From positions 62,001 to 126,000 of the forward strand of contig DASYHQ010000008.1 in the NCBI GenBank assembly GCA_035998445.1: 64,000 nt of DNA. Reading direction: 5' to 3'. The stretch is from Tepidisphaeraceae bacterium (GTDB lineage Bacteria > Planctomycetota > Phycisphaerae > Tepidisphaerales > Tepidisphaeraceae). The first letter of the stretch is position 1. Every line of letters begins with the position of its first letter. Both the position numbers and the translations under genes were made by a program. This document shows, piece after piece, positions 17,652-26,743 of this stretch. A model generated the notes under the pieces. It was not told where the DNA came from, searched no databases, and worked only from the letters and a program-made list of their open reading frames with translations.

Positions 17652-18080
17652 ATGCCTCTCACGAGTGAGCAAATCTCTGAAATCCTCTCCGGCATCGGAC
17701 CAACCGCAACCACTGCAAGCGGTGAACGGCGTCGGCGCGCTTATCGTGTGAAGCATCGCGATCAGGTGACGATCATCCCGTGCCACGACTCGGGCCCCCG
17801 GAAGAACGAAACGGCGACCATGACGGACTTCTCGTCGCGCGGCGTTGCGATCCATTGCGCCATGCGCGTGCCGGCGGGCAGCCACCTCATCCTGGTGCTG
17901 CCGCGGCAGACGGGCAAATCGCTGCAACTGCTCTGCGCGGTGGCCCACTGTCGAAAGCGCGCTGACGGAAATTACTCGATTGGCGCGGAATTCGTCGGCG
18001 TTGCGCCGGGCGCGATATCCGATGCCCCGGCCGCCAGCGCCGGTGAGGCCGACCGAATTGCGAACTCGATCCTGAACTAG
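17652..18080 (+). CDS. PilZ domain protein (c-di-GMP receptor candidate)
   Basis: The ATG at 17652 gives 142 residues; the upstream part of the frame looks non-coding. The PilZ domain has both c-di-GMP-binding motifs: an arginine cluster RRRRAYR (R26-R32) and D59-F-S-S-R-G64 (DxSxxG), 27 residues later. There is no second domain. It could read the c-di-GMP made by the REC-GGDEF protein at 193-1185, but nothing links them except being in the same window. The upstream 210 bp show no gene. Confidence 0.88.
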   Translation: MPLTSEQISEILSGIGPTATTASGERRRRAYRVKHRDQVTIIPCHDSGPRKNETATMTDFSSRGVAIHCAMRVPAGSHLILVLPRQTGKSLQLLCAVAHCRKRADGNYSIGAEFVGVAPGAISDAPAASAGEADRIANSILN

Positions 18081-18183
18081 TTCCAGGTGGTGTTGGAAAG
18101 CCGATCCGCGGATCCGCCGCTTCTACGGCGGCGTGCGCATGTCTTAAGGCTGGCCGACAGAGCCCCTGCGTTGATCAGGGACG

Positions 18184-18468
18184 TGTCATCCCGGTAAGAG
18201 GCTTGCCGACCTGACCCATTTCCAAGTCCACGAACCGTCCGGGGTTCGAGATCCCTCAGATCGCCTAATGGCTGTGGACAAAACCCCCGCGTTGATCAGG
18301 GACGTGTCATCCCGATGCGAGGCTTGCCGACCTGAGGGATCTCCCACGGCCTAGAACCGTCCGTGGTTCGAGATCCCTCAGGTCGCCAAGGCTCCCATCG
18401 GGATGACAACTGCACGCGAGGCGACTGGGTTTTGTCCGCCAGCCTTTAGGCTCCCTTCGGGATGACAA
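18184..18468. repeat. Cluster of TGTCATCCCG-family hairpin repeats
   Basis: Two tandem copies start GATCAGGGACGTGTCATCCC (around 18175 and 18295). Each carries CCGACCTGA..ATC and inverted GGTTCGAGATCCCTCAG boxes. A further truncated arm, GGCTCCCTTCGGGATGACA, ends at 18468. GACAAAA/TTTTGTCC boxes flank the units. The whole gap 18081-18502 between the PilZ gene and pstB is made of this material. Confidence 0.85.
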
Positions 18469-18502
18469 CCGCGCGATGCGACGAAGTTTCGTCCGCTGGC
18501 CT

Positions 18503-19423
18503 TTAGCCGAACCGGCCGGTGATGTAGTCTTCCGTGTCCTTCAGGTGCGGGTTGGTGAACAGCGTGGTCGTCGGGCCGTACTCGACCAGGCGGCCGAGGT
18601 ACATGAAGGCCGTGTAGTCGCTTACGCGGGCGGCCTGCTGCATGTTGTGGGTGACGATCAGCACGGTGTAGTTGCCGCGCAGCTGCGTGATCAGGTCCTC
18701 GATCTTGCTGGTCGCGATCGGGTCGAGCGCGCTGCAGGGTTCGTCCATCAGCAGCACTTCCGGCTCGGCCGCGATCGCCCGGGCGATGCACAGGCGCTGT
18801 TGCTGGCCACCGGACAGGCCCAAGGCGCTGCTGTGCAAGCGGTTCTTCACTTCTTCCCAAAGCGCGGCGCCCTTCAGGCTGCGTTCGCAGGCTTCCTCGA
18901 GCACGCTCTTGCGGTTCTCACCATCGATGCGAAGCGCGAAGACGACGTTCTCGAAGATGCTCATCGGGAACGGGTTGGACTTCTGGAAGACCATGCCCAT
19001 GCGCTTGCGCAGCTCGATCACGTCGACGTTGCGCGCGTAGATCGGGTCGCCGTTCAGCGACATGTTGCCGGTCATCTTCACGCCGTCGATCAGGTCGTTC
19101 AGGCGGTTCACGCTGCGCAGCAACGTCGACTTACCGCAACCGCTGGGCCCGATGAGCGCCGTCACCTTGCCGTGCGGGATCTTCAGGTTGATGTGGTGCA
19201 GCGCCTTGGCGGTGCCGTTGTAGTAGAGCGAGAAGTCGTCGACGGTGACGACCGGCGTCTCGGCCTCCAGTTCCTGGTGGACCTCGGCGGGGAAGGGCTT
19301 GCCCTCCTTCACGAACGTCTGGACGGAGATGTCCCGCCGCTGTGGGAACAGGTTCTTCGAGACCGGGGAGTTGTCTCCGACGCTGGTCTTCATCTGTGGA
19401 CGCTCGACTTGCATGGTATACAT
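18503..19423 (-). CDS. pstB: Phosphate ABC transporter ATP-binding protein
   Basis: The start at ATG 19423 (GGAG six bases upstream) gives 306 residues. The ABC domain has Walker [10 protein letters not shown] (92-100), Q-loop [12 protein letters not shown], signature LSGGQQQR, Walker [14 protein letters not shown] and the H-loop IVTHNM. The N-terminus carries about 55 extra residues compared with usual 250-260-residue PstB. It energises uptake through the PstA/PstC permeases encoded upstream (21338-19518 and 24198-21523). No phoU or phoB follows; a repeat cluster lies downstream. Confidence 0.97.
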   Translation of the reverse strand: MYTMQVERPQMKTSVGDNSPVSKNLFPQRRDISVQTFVKEGKPFPAEVHQELEAETPVVTVDDFSLYYNGTAKALHHINLKIPHGKVTALIGPSGCGKSTLLRSVNRLNDLIDGVKMTGNMSLNGDPIYARNVDVIELRKRMGMVFQKSNPFPMSIFENVVFALRIDGENRKSVLEEACERSLKGAALWEEVKNRLHSSALGLSGGQQQRLCIARAIAAEPEVLLMDEPCSALDPIATSKIEDLITQLRGNYTVLIVTHNMQQAARVSDYTAFMYLGRLVEYGPTTTLFTNPHLKDTEDYITGRFG

Positions 19424-19517
19424 TCTATTCTCCAGACGTGCTGGTTGTCGCCACTTGTCTGCCCGTTCCACCACAAACAAAACGAAACATTATCAATCCG
19501 GCCACCGGACGATCGCG

Positions 19518-21338
19518 TTAGAACGCCCCACCCGCATGTGCCTTGCGCAACCGCGTGCGGATCAGGATCGCGACGATGTTCAGCACGACCACGATGCCGA
19601 TCAACAGCAGCGTGGTCGTGTAAACCATGCTCTTGGCCGCCTCGGAATTGCGGCTTTGGAAGCCCAGATCGTAAATGTGGAAGCCCAGGTGCATAAAGCT
19701 ACGGCTGGCCCCGAAGAACTCCTTCGGATCGGCTGAGATCGGTAGCTCGGGCGCCAGTTTCACCGCGCCAACCAGCATCAGTGGGGCCACCTCACCGGCG
19801 CCACGGGCGATCGCAAGGATCATGCCCGTCATCACGCCCGGCATCGCCCGCGGCATCACGATCCGGCGGATCGTCTGCCACTTGCTCGCGCCGCAGGCAT
19901 AGCTGCCCTCGCGCACGCTGCGCGGCACGGCTGAGAGCGCTTCCTCGGTCGCCACGATGATCAACGGCAGCGTCAGCAGCGCCAGCGTGAGCGCCGCCCA
20001 GATCATCGCGCTCTTGCCGACCGTAGGGTCGGGCAGGCGGTCGCTGAACAGCAGCTGGTCGAGGTTGGCGCCCAGGATGTAGCAGAAGAAGCCCAGCCCG
20101 AACACGCCGAACACGATGCTCGGCACGCCGGCGAGGTTGTTGACCGAAATGCGCACGATCGACACCAGCAGCCCCTGCTGTGCGTACTCGCGCAGGTAGA
20201 TCGCCGCGATCACGCCCACGGGCACCACGAAGATGATCATGAGGAACGTCAGCAGCACGGTGCCGACGATCGCCGGGAGCACGCCACCCTCGGCGTTGGC
20301 CTCGCGCGGCTCGTCCGACAAATATTCCCACCAGCGCCCGACGTAGACGCCGGCCTTACCCGCGGTCGAGAGTTGGTTGGCCGGGTACGCCCGCACGACC
20401 TGCGCGATTAGCATCGGCTCGTCCGGCAGCGTGCGGTCGGCGGGGATCAACTGTCCCCCCGGTGCCCGCACGACGATCTTGGCCGTCTCCATCTTCTGGC
20501 GGATCTCGGCGACCTGTTTGCGCAGCGTAACGAGGCGCTCTTCCAGCTTCTGCTGCGCCGGCTCGAACGACTTCACCCTGTCCTTATACTGTTGCGATTC
20601 CACGCCGTGCTCGCGCTCGACGCCGCGCAGTTCCAGGCGGATCTCGTTCTGTTCCTTGCTGATCTCGCCCATCGCGTGCTTCTCGATGTGGCGGGCCTCG
20701 CTGGCCAGCTTGCGCATCTGCGGGTGCAGTTCCTGGAACTTCCGCCACGCGGCCTCGGGGCCGTCGGCGCGCACGCCGTTGTCGATGACGGCCTCCAGCG
20801 TGCCGTAGGCGTTGCCCCAGGCGACGCGCTCGATCACCAGCCCCCACTGTGGCCGATCGGTCGCGGTGACGTTGCGGTCCTCCGCCCAGGTGAAGTCTTC
20901 ACCGGTAATGTCGTAGTTGCCCACCTCGTAGAGCGTGCGGGGAATCTCGTAACGCACGGTCTTCGTGTTGGCCTCGGCCGACTCGTTGGTGACCGTGACG
21001 GTCATGCCCGGCACCGACTGCACGGGCTGGTCGAGCGGCAGCTGTTCCGAATAGACGTAAACGTCCTGCCGCGACGGCTCGCCGAGCACGGTGCGCGTCG
21101 TCTCGCCGGCCTTCACCTGCACCTGCATCAGCGGGCCCGGCCAGAAGGTCGAGAAGCCTTGGATGACGATGAAGCCGATCAGCGCGACGATCATCAGCAC
21201 GGCCAGCGCCACGCAGCCACCGGTCAGCCAGACCATCGGCTCGCCGCGTGCCGCGACGCTCGTGCGACGCTGCACCCGATGCCGGAACGCCGGCTTCGAC
21301 GGGGCCGCTTCAGAAGGTGGATTCTCAAGTTGGGTCAT
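19518..21338 (-). CDS. pstA: Phosphate ABC transporter permease PstA with large periplasmic insertion
   Basis: A 606-residue permease, about twice the usual 280-300. TM1 is at about 37-59. It is followed by an extracytoplasmic insertion of about 290 residues that includes a long coiled coil (about 205-275, rich in Glu/Lys/Gln). The normal five-helix permease core then begins near residue 350 (GTVLLTFLMIIFVVPVGVIA). The EAA-type cytoplasmic loop is visible (SAVPRSVREGSYACGASKWQ). The C-terminus matches ordinary PstA (ARGAGEVAPLMLVGAV). It is in the order pstS-pstC-pstA-pstB, separated from pstC by a hairpin repeat pair. Confidence 0.95.
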   Translation of the reverse strand: MTQLENPPSEAAPSKPAFRHRVQRRTSVAARGEPMVWLTGGCVALAVLMIVALIGFIVIQGFSTFWPGPLMQVQVKAGETTRTVLGEPSRQDVYVYSEQLPLDQPVQSVPGMTVTVTNESAEANTKTVRYEIPRTLYEVGNYDITGEDFTWAEDRNVTATDRPQWGLVIERVAWGNAYGTLEAVIDNGVRADGPEAAWRKFQELHPQMRKLASEARHIEKHAMGEISKEQNEIRLELRGVEREHGVESQQYKDRVKSFEPAQQKLEERLVTLRKQVAEIRQKMETAKIVVRAPGGQLIPADRTLPDEPMLIAQVVRAYPANQLSTAGKAGVYVGRWWEYLSDEPREANAEGGVLPAIVGTVLLTFLMIIFVVPVGVIAAIYLREYAQQGLLVSIVRISVNNLAGVPSIVFGVFGLGFFCYILGANLDQLLFSDRLPDPTVGKSAMIWAALTLALLTLPLIIVATEEALSAVPRSVREGSYACGASKWQTIRRIVMPRAMPGVMTGMILAIARGAGEVAPLMLVGAVKLAPELPISADPKEFFGASRSFMHLGFHIYDLGFQSRNSEAAKSMVYTTTLLLIGIVVVLNIVAILIRTRLRKAHAGGAF

Positions 21339-21370
21339 ACGTTTGGCTCTTAATCACTCGGGGATTCTCT

Positions 21371-21490
21371 GGCTCCTCTCCCGGTACTCCGGGAGAGGCT
21401 GGGTGAGGGTGATTCGTCCTATCGAAAGTCTCTAGTAGTTTGAAATCACCCTCACCTAACCTCTCCCGGAGTACCGGGAGAGGGACCGGA
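21371..21490. repeat. Inverted repeat pair between pstC and pstA
   Basis: The arm CCTCTCCCGGTACTCCGGGA...GTGAGGGTGATT (21371-21416) and its inverted copy AATCACCCTCACC...TCTCCCGGAGTACCGGGAGA (21442-21490) form a 120-bp hairpin inside the pst operon. Such a structure in the mRNA could change the relative amounts of PstC and PstA; that effect is inferred. Confidence 0.9.
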
Positions 21491-21522
21491 TCACCGCCGA
21501 CGCTTCTTTCACTCCGCATTCT

Positions 21523-24198
21523 TCACAACTGATACGCCCGCTTGCGGAAACGAATGCGGATCATCTCCGCGGCCGTGTTCACGCAGAAGGTGATGACGAA
21601 CAGCACGACCGCCGACAGGAACAGCACGCGGTAATGGGTGCTGTTCACCGGCGCCTCGGGCAGTTCCACCGCGATGTTGGCCGACATCGGGCGCACGCCG
21701 GTGAAGATGTTGGGGTCGAGGATGGCGGTGTTGCCACCGGCCATCAGCACGATCATCGTCTCGCCCGCCGCCCGACCGAAGCCGATCATGCAGGCGCTGA
21801 AGATGCCGCTGATTGCCACCGGCAGCACGACGCGAATCGCCGTCTGCCACGGCGTGGCCCCCGCGCCCAGCGCCGCGCTACGCAACGAGGGCGGCACGCT
21901 CGACAGCGCGTCCTCCGACACCGTGTAGATGATCGGGATGATCGCAAAGCCCATGATCATGCCGACGATCAGCGTGTTACGCTGTACGTACGGCCCGATC
22001 GGCCCGCCACGCAGGTCCCAGCCGATCGCGTTGAACATGGCCCCTACCACGTACGCCAGCGCCACCGCGATCAGGCCGGTGAGCGCGAAACGGGTGATGT
22101 CGGCAATGGTGATGGTCGCCCGCGAGGTGCTGGCGTTGTACAGCGACAGGTGCCGCCGTACGTACAGGTTGAACAGGATGACCAGCCCCACCGCGAACAA
22201 CGGCGACAGCAGCACGATCCAACCCGGAATCGCGCTGGCGAACGGGCTCACCGGCACCCCGGGCACCGCCCGGCCCGGGATGTACCCCACCCACCCACGG
22301 AAGTCGCCGAAGAACAGGATGCTTTCGACGGTGGGCCCGATCTGGAAGCTGAACCACAGGCTGAAGACCACCAACCCCAGCATGGCCGCGAACGGGATCC
22401 AGCCCGGCAGCGAACGCGTGGTGTGCGGGGGCAGGCCCTGCCAGATGAAGCCGAACAGCATCAGCCCCACCGGGATCGCGATGAACGTCATCAGCACGGC
22501 CGGCAGTACCTGTTCGATGAACGGCGCCAGCACGAGCGCCGCGATGAACCCCAGCACCACCGAAGGCAGCGACGCCATCATTTCCACGACCGGCTTGACG
22601 ACCGCCCGCACGCGCGGCTGCATGAACTCGCTGCTGTAGATGGCCGCCAGCAGCGCGATCGGCACGCCGAACAGCATCGCGTAAATCGTCGCCTTTACCG
22701 TGCCGAACACCAGCGGCATCAGGCTGAACTTGGCCTCGGCGTCGTCGGTGCCGGCGCTGCTCTGCCAGACCTGGCTTGGCTCCGGGTACCCCTCGTAATG
22801 GATCGGCAGAAACAGCGCCGACAGGCTGCCGTCGGCGTGCGGGTTGTGCAGGCTGTAGAGCGCCACTTGCCGCTGGGCATCGACCATCAGCACCGCGTCG
22901 TTCTTCGGCGCGATCGCCAGCAGCTGGACGGCGGCATCGTCCTTCGTGCTCATCTTGCCCTGCGTGGTGCCGCTGGTCATGTGCCGCAGCCAAACGCCAC
23001 CCCCGGTGTCACCGGTAAGGAACTGCCGGTCGCGCTCGGAGACGGCGATCGACGTGACGGCCGCGCCTTGGGCCGGCATGGCGTGGGCGAGCATCATGTG
23101 CTCGCGGTCCTTCGTCTTGGCTTCCTGATCGAACGGGTAGGGCGCCGGGAACCAGCCGGAGACGCCACCGGTGCTGTCGGCGACGATCAGCGTGCGGCTG
23201 CCCAGCAGCATCTGCACCTTCGTCACCGTCACGCCCGCCTGCGGCAACAGGTCGATCTCCTCGGCAACGTAGGCCTCGGCCGGCGAGTCGGTGTTGTAGC
23301 GCAGGCAATACCCGTCGGCGTAGATCACGAAGACCATCCGCCCGTTCAGCCCCAGCAGCAGCGAGGCGGCCTTCTCGGCCCCCTTGTAGGCCGGGACGGG
23401 CAGCACGTACGAGTTGACGCGCCGCGTGACCTTGCCGGTCATCACGTTGTTGCGCTTCGTGATCGTGTTGAAGAACAACCGCCCGTCGTCCAGCTGGGCC
23501 GCCATCACCTCGAGTTGGTCGTTCGAGAAGTAGTCGATCAGCCGGATGGCCGAGGGATTTTCCTTCGTGATCGCAACGGGGTCGCTCAGTTCGGCCACGG
23601 TTCGGACCACGCGCGGGCCGGCGGGCGTCATCATGGCGACGCCACCGTCGTGGATCGCCGAGTCGCCCTCCTTCAGGCCCTCCATCGCGTCCGGGAGGTG
23701 TTCGAGGAACTCGATCTCCTGGCGAATGCGGCCGACGCGGGCCGTGCCGTCCTCGCGGCCGATCGCGACCACGTTGCGGTGGTTCGTCATCGCCGTCACC
23801 GGCGCGTCGGACAACGCCTCGGTGCGCACCAGCTCGGCGGCCGCGGTGCGGTAAATGCTGAGCTGGCCGCGATCGTCCAGCAGCCAGAACGACTTCAGGT
23901 ACTCGTCGATCTGCATCGCCATCGGGTTACCGGCCGCGCTCGGCGCGGTCGTTGGCGCCGGGGCGGGCAGGTTCGTCGACAGCTTCTGGTCGATCTCGGC
24001 CGGTTTGAACAGGGGCACGACCGTGTACAGCAGGAACCCGATGATGGCCGCGAAGCACACCACCACGCCGATGCCACCGATCGTGATGACGTACTTCGCC
24101 ACCGCGTCGGTCACCTTTACGCTGCGGCGCGTGGCGCGGCGCGTGATGCCGGTGAAGGTCTTGCGCTCTGGCTGCTGCGGTTCGTTCGGCGTCGACAA
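21523..24198 (-). CDS. pstC: Phosphate ABC transporter permease PstC with very large periplasmic domain
   Basis: I prefer a TTG start at 24198 (GAGG upstream, LSTPNEPQQ), giving 891 residues. The longer frame adds 29 implausible residues. PstC is normally about 320 residues. TM1 (about 36-61) is followed by an extracytoplasmic domain of about 430 residues. Its repeated beta strands of the type VVAIGREDGTARVGRI and GLNGRMVFVIYADG suggest a beta-propeller. The permease core starts near residue 515 (VFGTVKATIYAMLFGVPIAL) and contains the conserved loop SSVPPSLRSAALGAGATPWQ and GRAAGETMIVLMAGG. Pseudomonas-type PstC also carries an enlarged periplasmic loop; here it is larger still. Confidence 0.95.
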   Translation of the reverse strand: MSTPNEPQQPERKTFTGITRRATRRSVKVTDAVAKYVITIGGIGVVVCFAAIIGFLLYTVVPLFKPAEIDQKLSTNLPAPAPTTAPSAAGNPMAMQIDEYLKSFWLLDDRGQLSIYRTAAAELVRTEALSDAPVTAMTNHRNVVAIGREDGTARVGRIRQEIEFLEHLPDAMEGLKEGDSAIHDGGVAMMTPAGPRVVRTVAELSDPVAITKENPSAIRLIDYFSNDQLEVMAAQLDDGRLFFNTITKRNNVMTGKVTRRVNSYVLPVPAYKGAEKAASLLLGLNGRMVFVIYADGYCLRYNTDSPAEAYVAEEIDLLPQAGVTVTKVQMLLGSRTLIVADSTGGVSGWFPAPYPFDQEAKTKDREHMMLAHAMPAQGAAVTSIAVSERDRQFLTGDTGGGVWLRHMTSGTTQGKMSTKDDAAVQLLAIAPKNDAVLMVDAQRQVALYSLHNPHADGSLSALFLPIHYEGYPEPSQVWQSSAGTDDAEAKFSLMPLVFGTVKATIYAMLFGVPIALLAAIYSSEFMQPRVRAVVKPVVEMMASLPSVVLGFIAALVLAPFIEQVLPAVLMTFIAIPVGLMLFGFIWQGLPPHTTRSLPGWIPFAAMLGLVVFSLWFSFQIGPTVESILFFGDFRGWVGYIPGRAVPGVPVSPFASAIPGWIVLLSPLFAVGLVILFNLYVRRHLSLYNASTSRATITIADITRFALTGLIAVALAYVVGAMFNAIGWDLRGGPIGPYVQRNTLIVGMIMGFAIIPIIYTVSEDALSSVPPSLRSAALGAGATPWQTAIRVVLPVAISGIFSACMIGFGRAAGETMIVLMAGGNTAILDPNIFTGVRPMSANIAVELPEAPVNSTHYRVLFLSAVVLFVITFCVNTAAEMIRIRFRKRAYQL

Positions 24199-24297
24199 GT
24201 CGGTTACCCTCGGAAAAATACTCACTCCCACCCACCGGCGAGCCCCGTCCCCCCGGGTGCGAATCGGGCGGCAATCGCCGGCCAAACTAACGACAAG

Positions 24298-24327
24298 GGG
24301 CGGCGCCGTCTTTCGCCGGCGCCGCCC
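24298..24327 (-). terminator. Strong hairpin between pstS and pstC
   Basis: GGGCGGCGCCG pairs with CGGCGCCGCCC over 11 bp around an 8-base loop, 25 bp after the pstS stop. The minus-strand side lacks a good U tract. It is better read as an attenuator or mRNA-stabilising stem that would raise PstS relative to the permeases. The opposite strand has the T-rich tail. Confidence 0.5.
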
Positions 24328-24351
24328 TGCTTATTTTAGGCTATCGGCCCC

Positions 24352-25317
24352 TTACTTGGCGGCAACACCCAGCTCCTGCTTGGCCTCGTCGGCCACGCGC
24401 TTCACGATCGGGAAGTACCCGTCCTTCACGACCGCCTGCTGGCCCTGCTGGCTCAGCATGAGCTTCACGAACTCGTTCACGACCGGCGTCGCGCCCGAGC
24501 CGGGCTTGGCGTTCACGTAGACGAACAGGAAGCGGCTCAGCGGATAGTCGCCGGCGTAGGCGTTCTCCGGGGTGGCTTCGAAGGCCTCTTCACCGGTCTT
24601 GGCGGCCAGGGGAACGGCCCGCACGTCGGCGGTCACGTAGCCGATGCCCGAGTAGCCGATCGCGTACTTGTCGCTGGCCACGCCCTGAACGACCGAGCTG
24701 CTGCCGGGCTGTTCCTTCACGCTGGGCTTGAAGTCCTTCTTGCCGAGCGCGATCTCCTTGAAGTACCCGTAGGTGCCGCTGGCCGAGTTACGGCCGTAGA
24801 GCGAAACGGCCTTGTCGGCCCAGTCACCGGTCAGGCCCAGGTCGCCCCAGGTCATGTCCTTGCCTTCGACCGAGAAGATCTGGCGCACCTGGTCGAGCGA
24901 CAGCTCCTTGATCGGGTTGTCCTTGTGGACGAACACGCCCAGCGCGTCGACGGCCGACCGCACGGCGGTCGGGGCGTAGCCGTACTTCTTCTTGAACTCG
25001 TCGACCTCGCTGCCCTTCATCTCGCGGCTCATCGGGCCGAGCTGGGCGGTGCCCTGGATGAGGGCCGGGGGCGCGGTGCTGGAGCCCTTGCCTTCGATCT
25101 CGATGTTGACGTTCGGGTAGGCCTTCTGGAACTCTTCGGCCCAGAGGGTCATGAGGTTGTTGAGCGTGTCGGAGCCGACGCTCTTGATCGTGCCGGAAAT
25201 GCCCGAGGTGGGCTGGTACGACGGCAACTCCGGGTCCACCTGCACGGCGGCCATGGAAACGGCCGGGGCAATCAGGACGGCAGCCGCGATCGCGACGCGC
25301 TTCAAGGAAACGAACAT
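24352..25317 (-). CDS. pstS: Periplasmic phosphate-binding protein
   Basis: The start is ATG 25317 with a perfect AGGAGG. The 321-residue precursor has a signal peptide ending SMA (about residue 23). The mature protein is a type II solute-binding protein. Phosphate-binding segments are visible: [11 protein letters not shown] near the N-terminus, [23 protein letters not shown] and [15 protein letters not shown]. It delivers phosphate to PstC/PstA. As first gene of pstSCAB it is probably induced by phosphate limitation, but I could not identify a Pho box in 25318-25480. Confidence 0.97.
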   Translation of the reverse strand: MFVSLKRVAIAAAVLIAPAVSMAAVQVDPELPSYQPTSGISGTIKSVGSDTLNNLMTLWAEEFQKAYPNVNIEIEGKGSSTAPPALIQGTAQLGPMSREMKGSEVDEFKKKYGYAPTAVRSAVDALGVFVHKDNPIKELSLDQVRQIFSVEGKDMTWGDLGLTGDWADKAVSLYGRNSASGTYGYFKEIALGKKDFKPSVKEQPGSSSVVQGVASDKYAIGYSGIGYVTADVRAVPLAAKTGEEAFEATPENAYAGDYPLSRFLFVYVNAKPGSGATPVVNEFVKLMLSQQGQQAVVKDGYFPIVKRVADEAKQELGVAAK

Positions 25318-25480
25318 TCGATCCTCCTGGAAAGTCGTGGTCTCTCGTCTCTCGCCGCGACAATCGTGCCGCGGCTTCTTTAGGGTTTCATTAAGACGAG
25401 TCGATTGTTGGTAAATTAGTGGCCCGCCCGGCCTTAACATGCACCGGACTCATCCGTAAGACGTTGACTGATCCGCACAT

Positions 25481-25512
25481 ACGAAAGGCCCGCGTGGGCA
25501 CGGGCCTTTCGT
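25481..25512 (-). terminator. Perfect 12-bp stem terminator candidate
   Basis: ACGAAAGGCCCG pairs perfectly with CGGGCCTTTCGT around an 8-base loop. It is about 55 bp downstream of the lipoprotein gene 25567-25917 and upstream of the pstS promoter region. It probably insulates the two; no long U tract is present. Confidence 0.65.
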
Positions 25513-25566
25513 CCTCACCCGCCAGGTGACGCCATCGCTGGCGACACCCTGGCTTGATTGCCGGAC

Positions 25567-25917
25567 CTACTTCTTCGGGTGACGCTTGGCGTACTCGGCC
25601 TGCAGTTCGTCTTCCACGTAGAACTTGTTGGCCTCGAAGATCACAGTTTCGCGGTTCGGGCCCATGCCGACCTTGGTGATCGTGGTCGGGGGGTGCATGC
25701 CCTTGCGCACGTCGGCAGCGACCTTGTCGCTCGACACGACGTAGATGCGCCCCTCGTGCGTCACTTCGTGGTACCCCACCGCTGGCGCGCCAACCTTGGC
25801 CGTCTGACGCTTATTGCGTTCGACGGCGGCCTTACCGTCGTACGAGCCCAGGCCCTCGCAACCACCGGCGATCGTCGCCAGCATCAGTCCACCGAGCACC
25901 AACAGTTCACGCTTCAT
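25567..25917 (-). CDS. Small lipoprotein, unknown
   Basis: The ATG at 25917 has GAGGAG upstream and gives 116 residues. The signal peptide ends in the lipobox ATIAGGC, so Cys20 is the predicted lipidated residue. The mature part is basic and contains a segment EGRIYVVSSDKVAADVRKG, then NRETVIFEANKFYVEDELQAEY. No family was recognised. It is probably anchored in the outer or inner membrane. A terminator-like stem follows, so it is likely monocistronic. Confidence 0.82.
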   Translation of the reverse strand: MKRELLVLGGLMLATIAGGCEGLGSYDGKAAVERNKRQTAKVGAPAVGYHEVTHEGRIYVVSSDKVAADVRKGMHPPTTITKVGMGPNRETVIFEANKFYVEDELQAEYAKRHPKK

Positions 25918-26158
25918 TCGAAAGCTCCTCAAAAGTTGTCCGTGTCGTTCTTTGGTGCGAGGGACGATAGTGGCGATTGTTAAGCATCGTGTCAGTTCAA
26001 TGTGAGGATCAAAATAAGGCTGACTCGACGGTGGCCGGGTCGATTGGGCGGGTCGCGGTGCGTTTGCCACGCCCCAGTGGCGCGTGTACGATCCGGCCCG
26101 TTATTTTCCGCCCGTTCACGACGGGTGGGCCGATGAGCTGCCCCGGAGTGTCGTAGCC

Positions 26159-26620
26159 ATGCGTTTGACCGAAATCCTGAAACCGTCCAACATTAAGATC
26201 CCACTGGCGGGATCGACCAAGATCGAGGCGATCACCGAACTGGTGAACACGCTGGCCGACAACAAGGAGATCACCGACGCGCGAAAGGTGCTGGAAGCCG
26301 TCCTGGAGCGCGAGTCGACCCGCACCACCGGCATCGGTAATGGCTTGGCGATCCCCCACGGTAAGACCCCCGGCACCCCCGACCTGCGCATGGCGATCGG
26401 TCGCCCGGCGACGCCGATCGACTTTCAGTCCATCGACGGCAAGCCCGTGAACCTGATCTGGCTACTGACCAGCCCCCCGGAAAAGACCGGCCCCCACATT
26501 CAGGCGCTCGCCCGCATCAGCCGCCTGATGACCATCGACAAATTCCGCCACGCACTGGCCGGCGCGAAGACGCCGGAAGAGGTGTTCCAGGTGATCGTGC
26601 AACAGGAAGCATCGTTGTAG
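26159..26620 (+). CDS. ptsN: PTS IIA domain protein, nitrogen-regulatory type
   Basis: A 153-residue stand-alone EIIA of the fructose/mannitol (PtsN) type. The phosphorylatable His is H67 in GIGNGLAIPHGK. No sugar permease is nearby, so it is more likely regulatory (the PtsP-NPr-PtsN phosphorelay tied to potassium, nitrogen or phosphate control) than for transport. The ATG at 26159 is preceded by GGAG 11 bases upstream; the longer frame adds 25 residues without family similarity. The divergent neighbour is the lipoprotein gene at 25567-25917. Confidence 0.88.
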   Translation: MRLTEILKPSNIKIPLAGSTKIEAITELVNTLADNKEITDARKVLEAVLERESTRTTGIGNGLAIPHGKTPGTPDLRMAIGRPATPIDFQSIDGKPVNLIWLLTSPPEKTGPHIQALARISRLMTIDKFRHALAGAKTPEEVFQVIVQQEASL

Positions 26621-26644
26621 CGCACAACGCACCATCGCGCGATA

Positions 26645-26720
26645 TAGCCACGGGCTTGCCCGTGGCCTTCACTTTCGACATTGAACAAACGGAACACAAC
26701 CACGGGCTTGCCCGTGGCTA
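26645..26720. repeat. Paired CCACGGGCTTGCCCGTGG palindromes
   Basis: Two copies of the palindrome CCACGGGCTTGCCCGTGG lie at about 26648-26665 and 26700-26717, flanked by inverted TAGC/GCTA. They form another hairpin doublet in the convergent gap between ptsN and the peroxiredoxin gene. Confidence 0.85.
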
Positions 26721-26743
26721 TTTAATTGAGCTGAAGTTCCCCC

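Noticed and set aside
18184..18468. tRNA-like GGTTCGAGATCCCTC boxes
   Set aside because: They belong to the dispersed TGTCATCCCG hairpin family; no cloverleaf or anticodon arm can be drawn.
21634..24339. 901-residue plus-strand frame across pstC
   Set aside because: Antisense shadow of a GC-rich gene: His/Arg-rich, no domain, and the minus frame is an unmistakable PstC.
25318..25480. Pho box upstream of pstS
   Set aside because: No pair of direct repeats with the right spacing could be found by eye.
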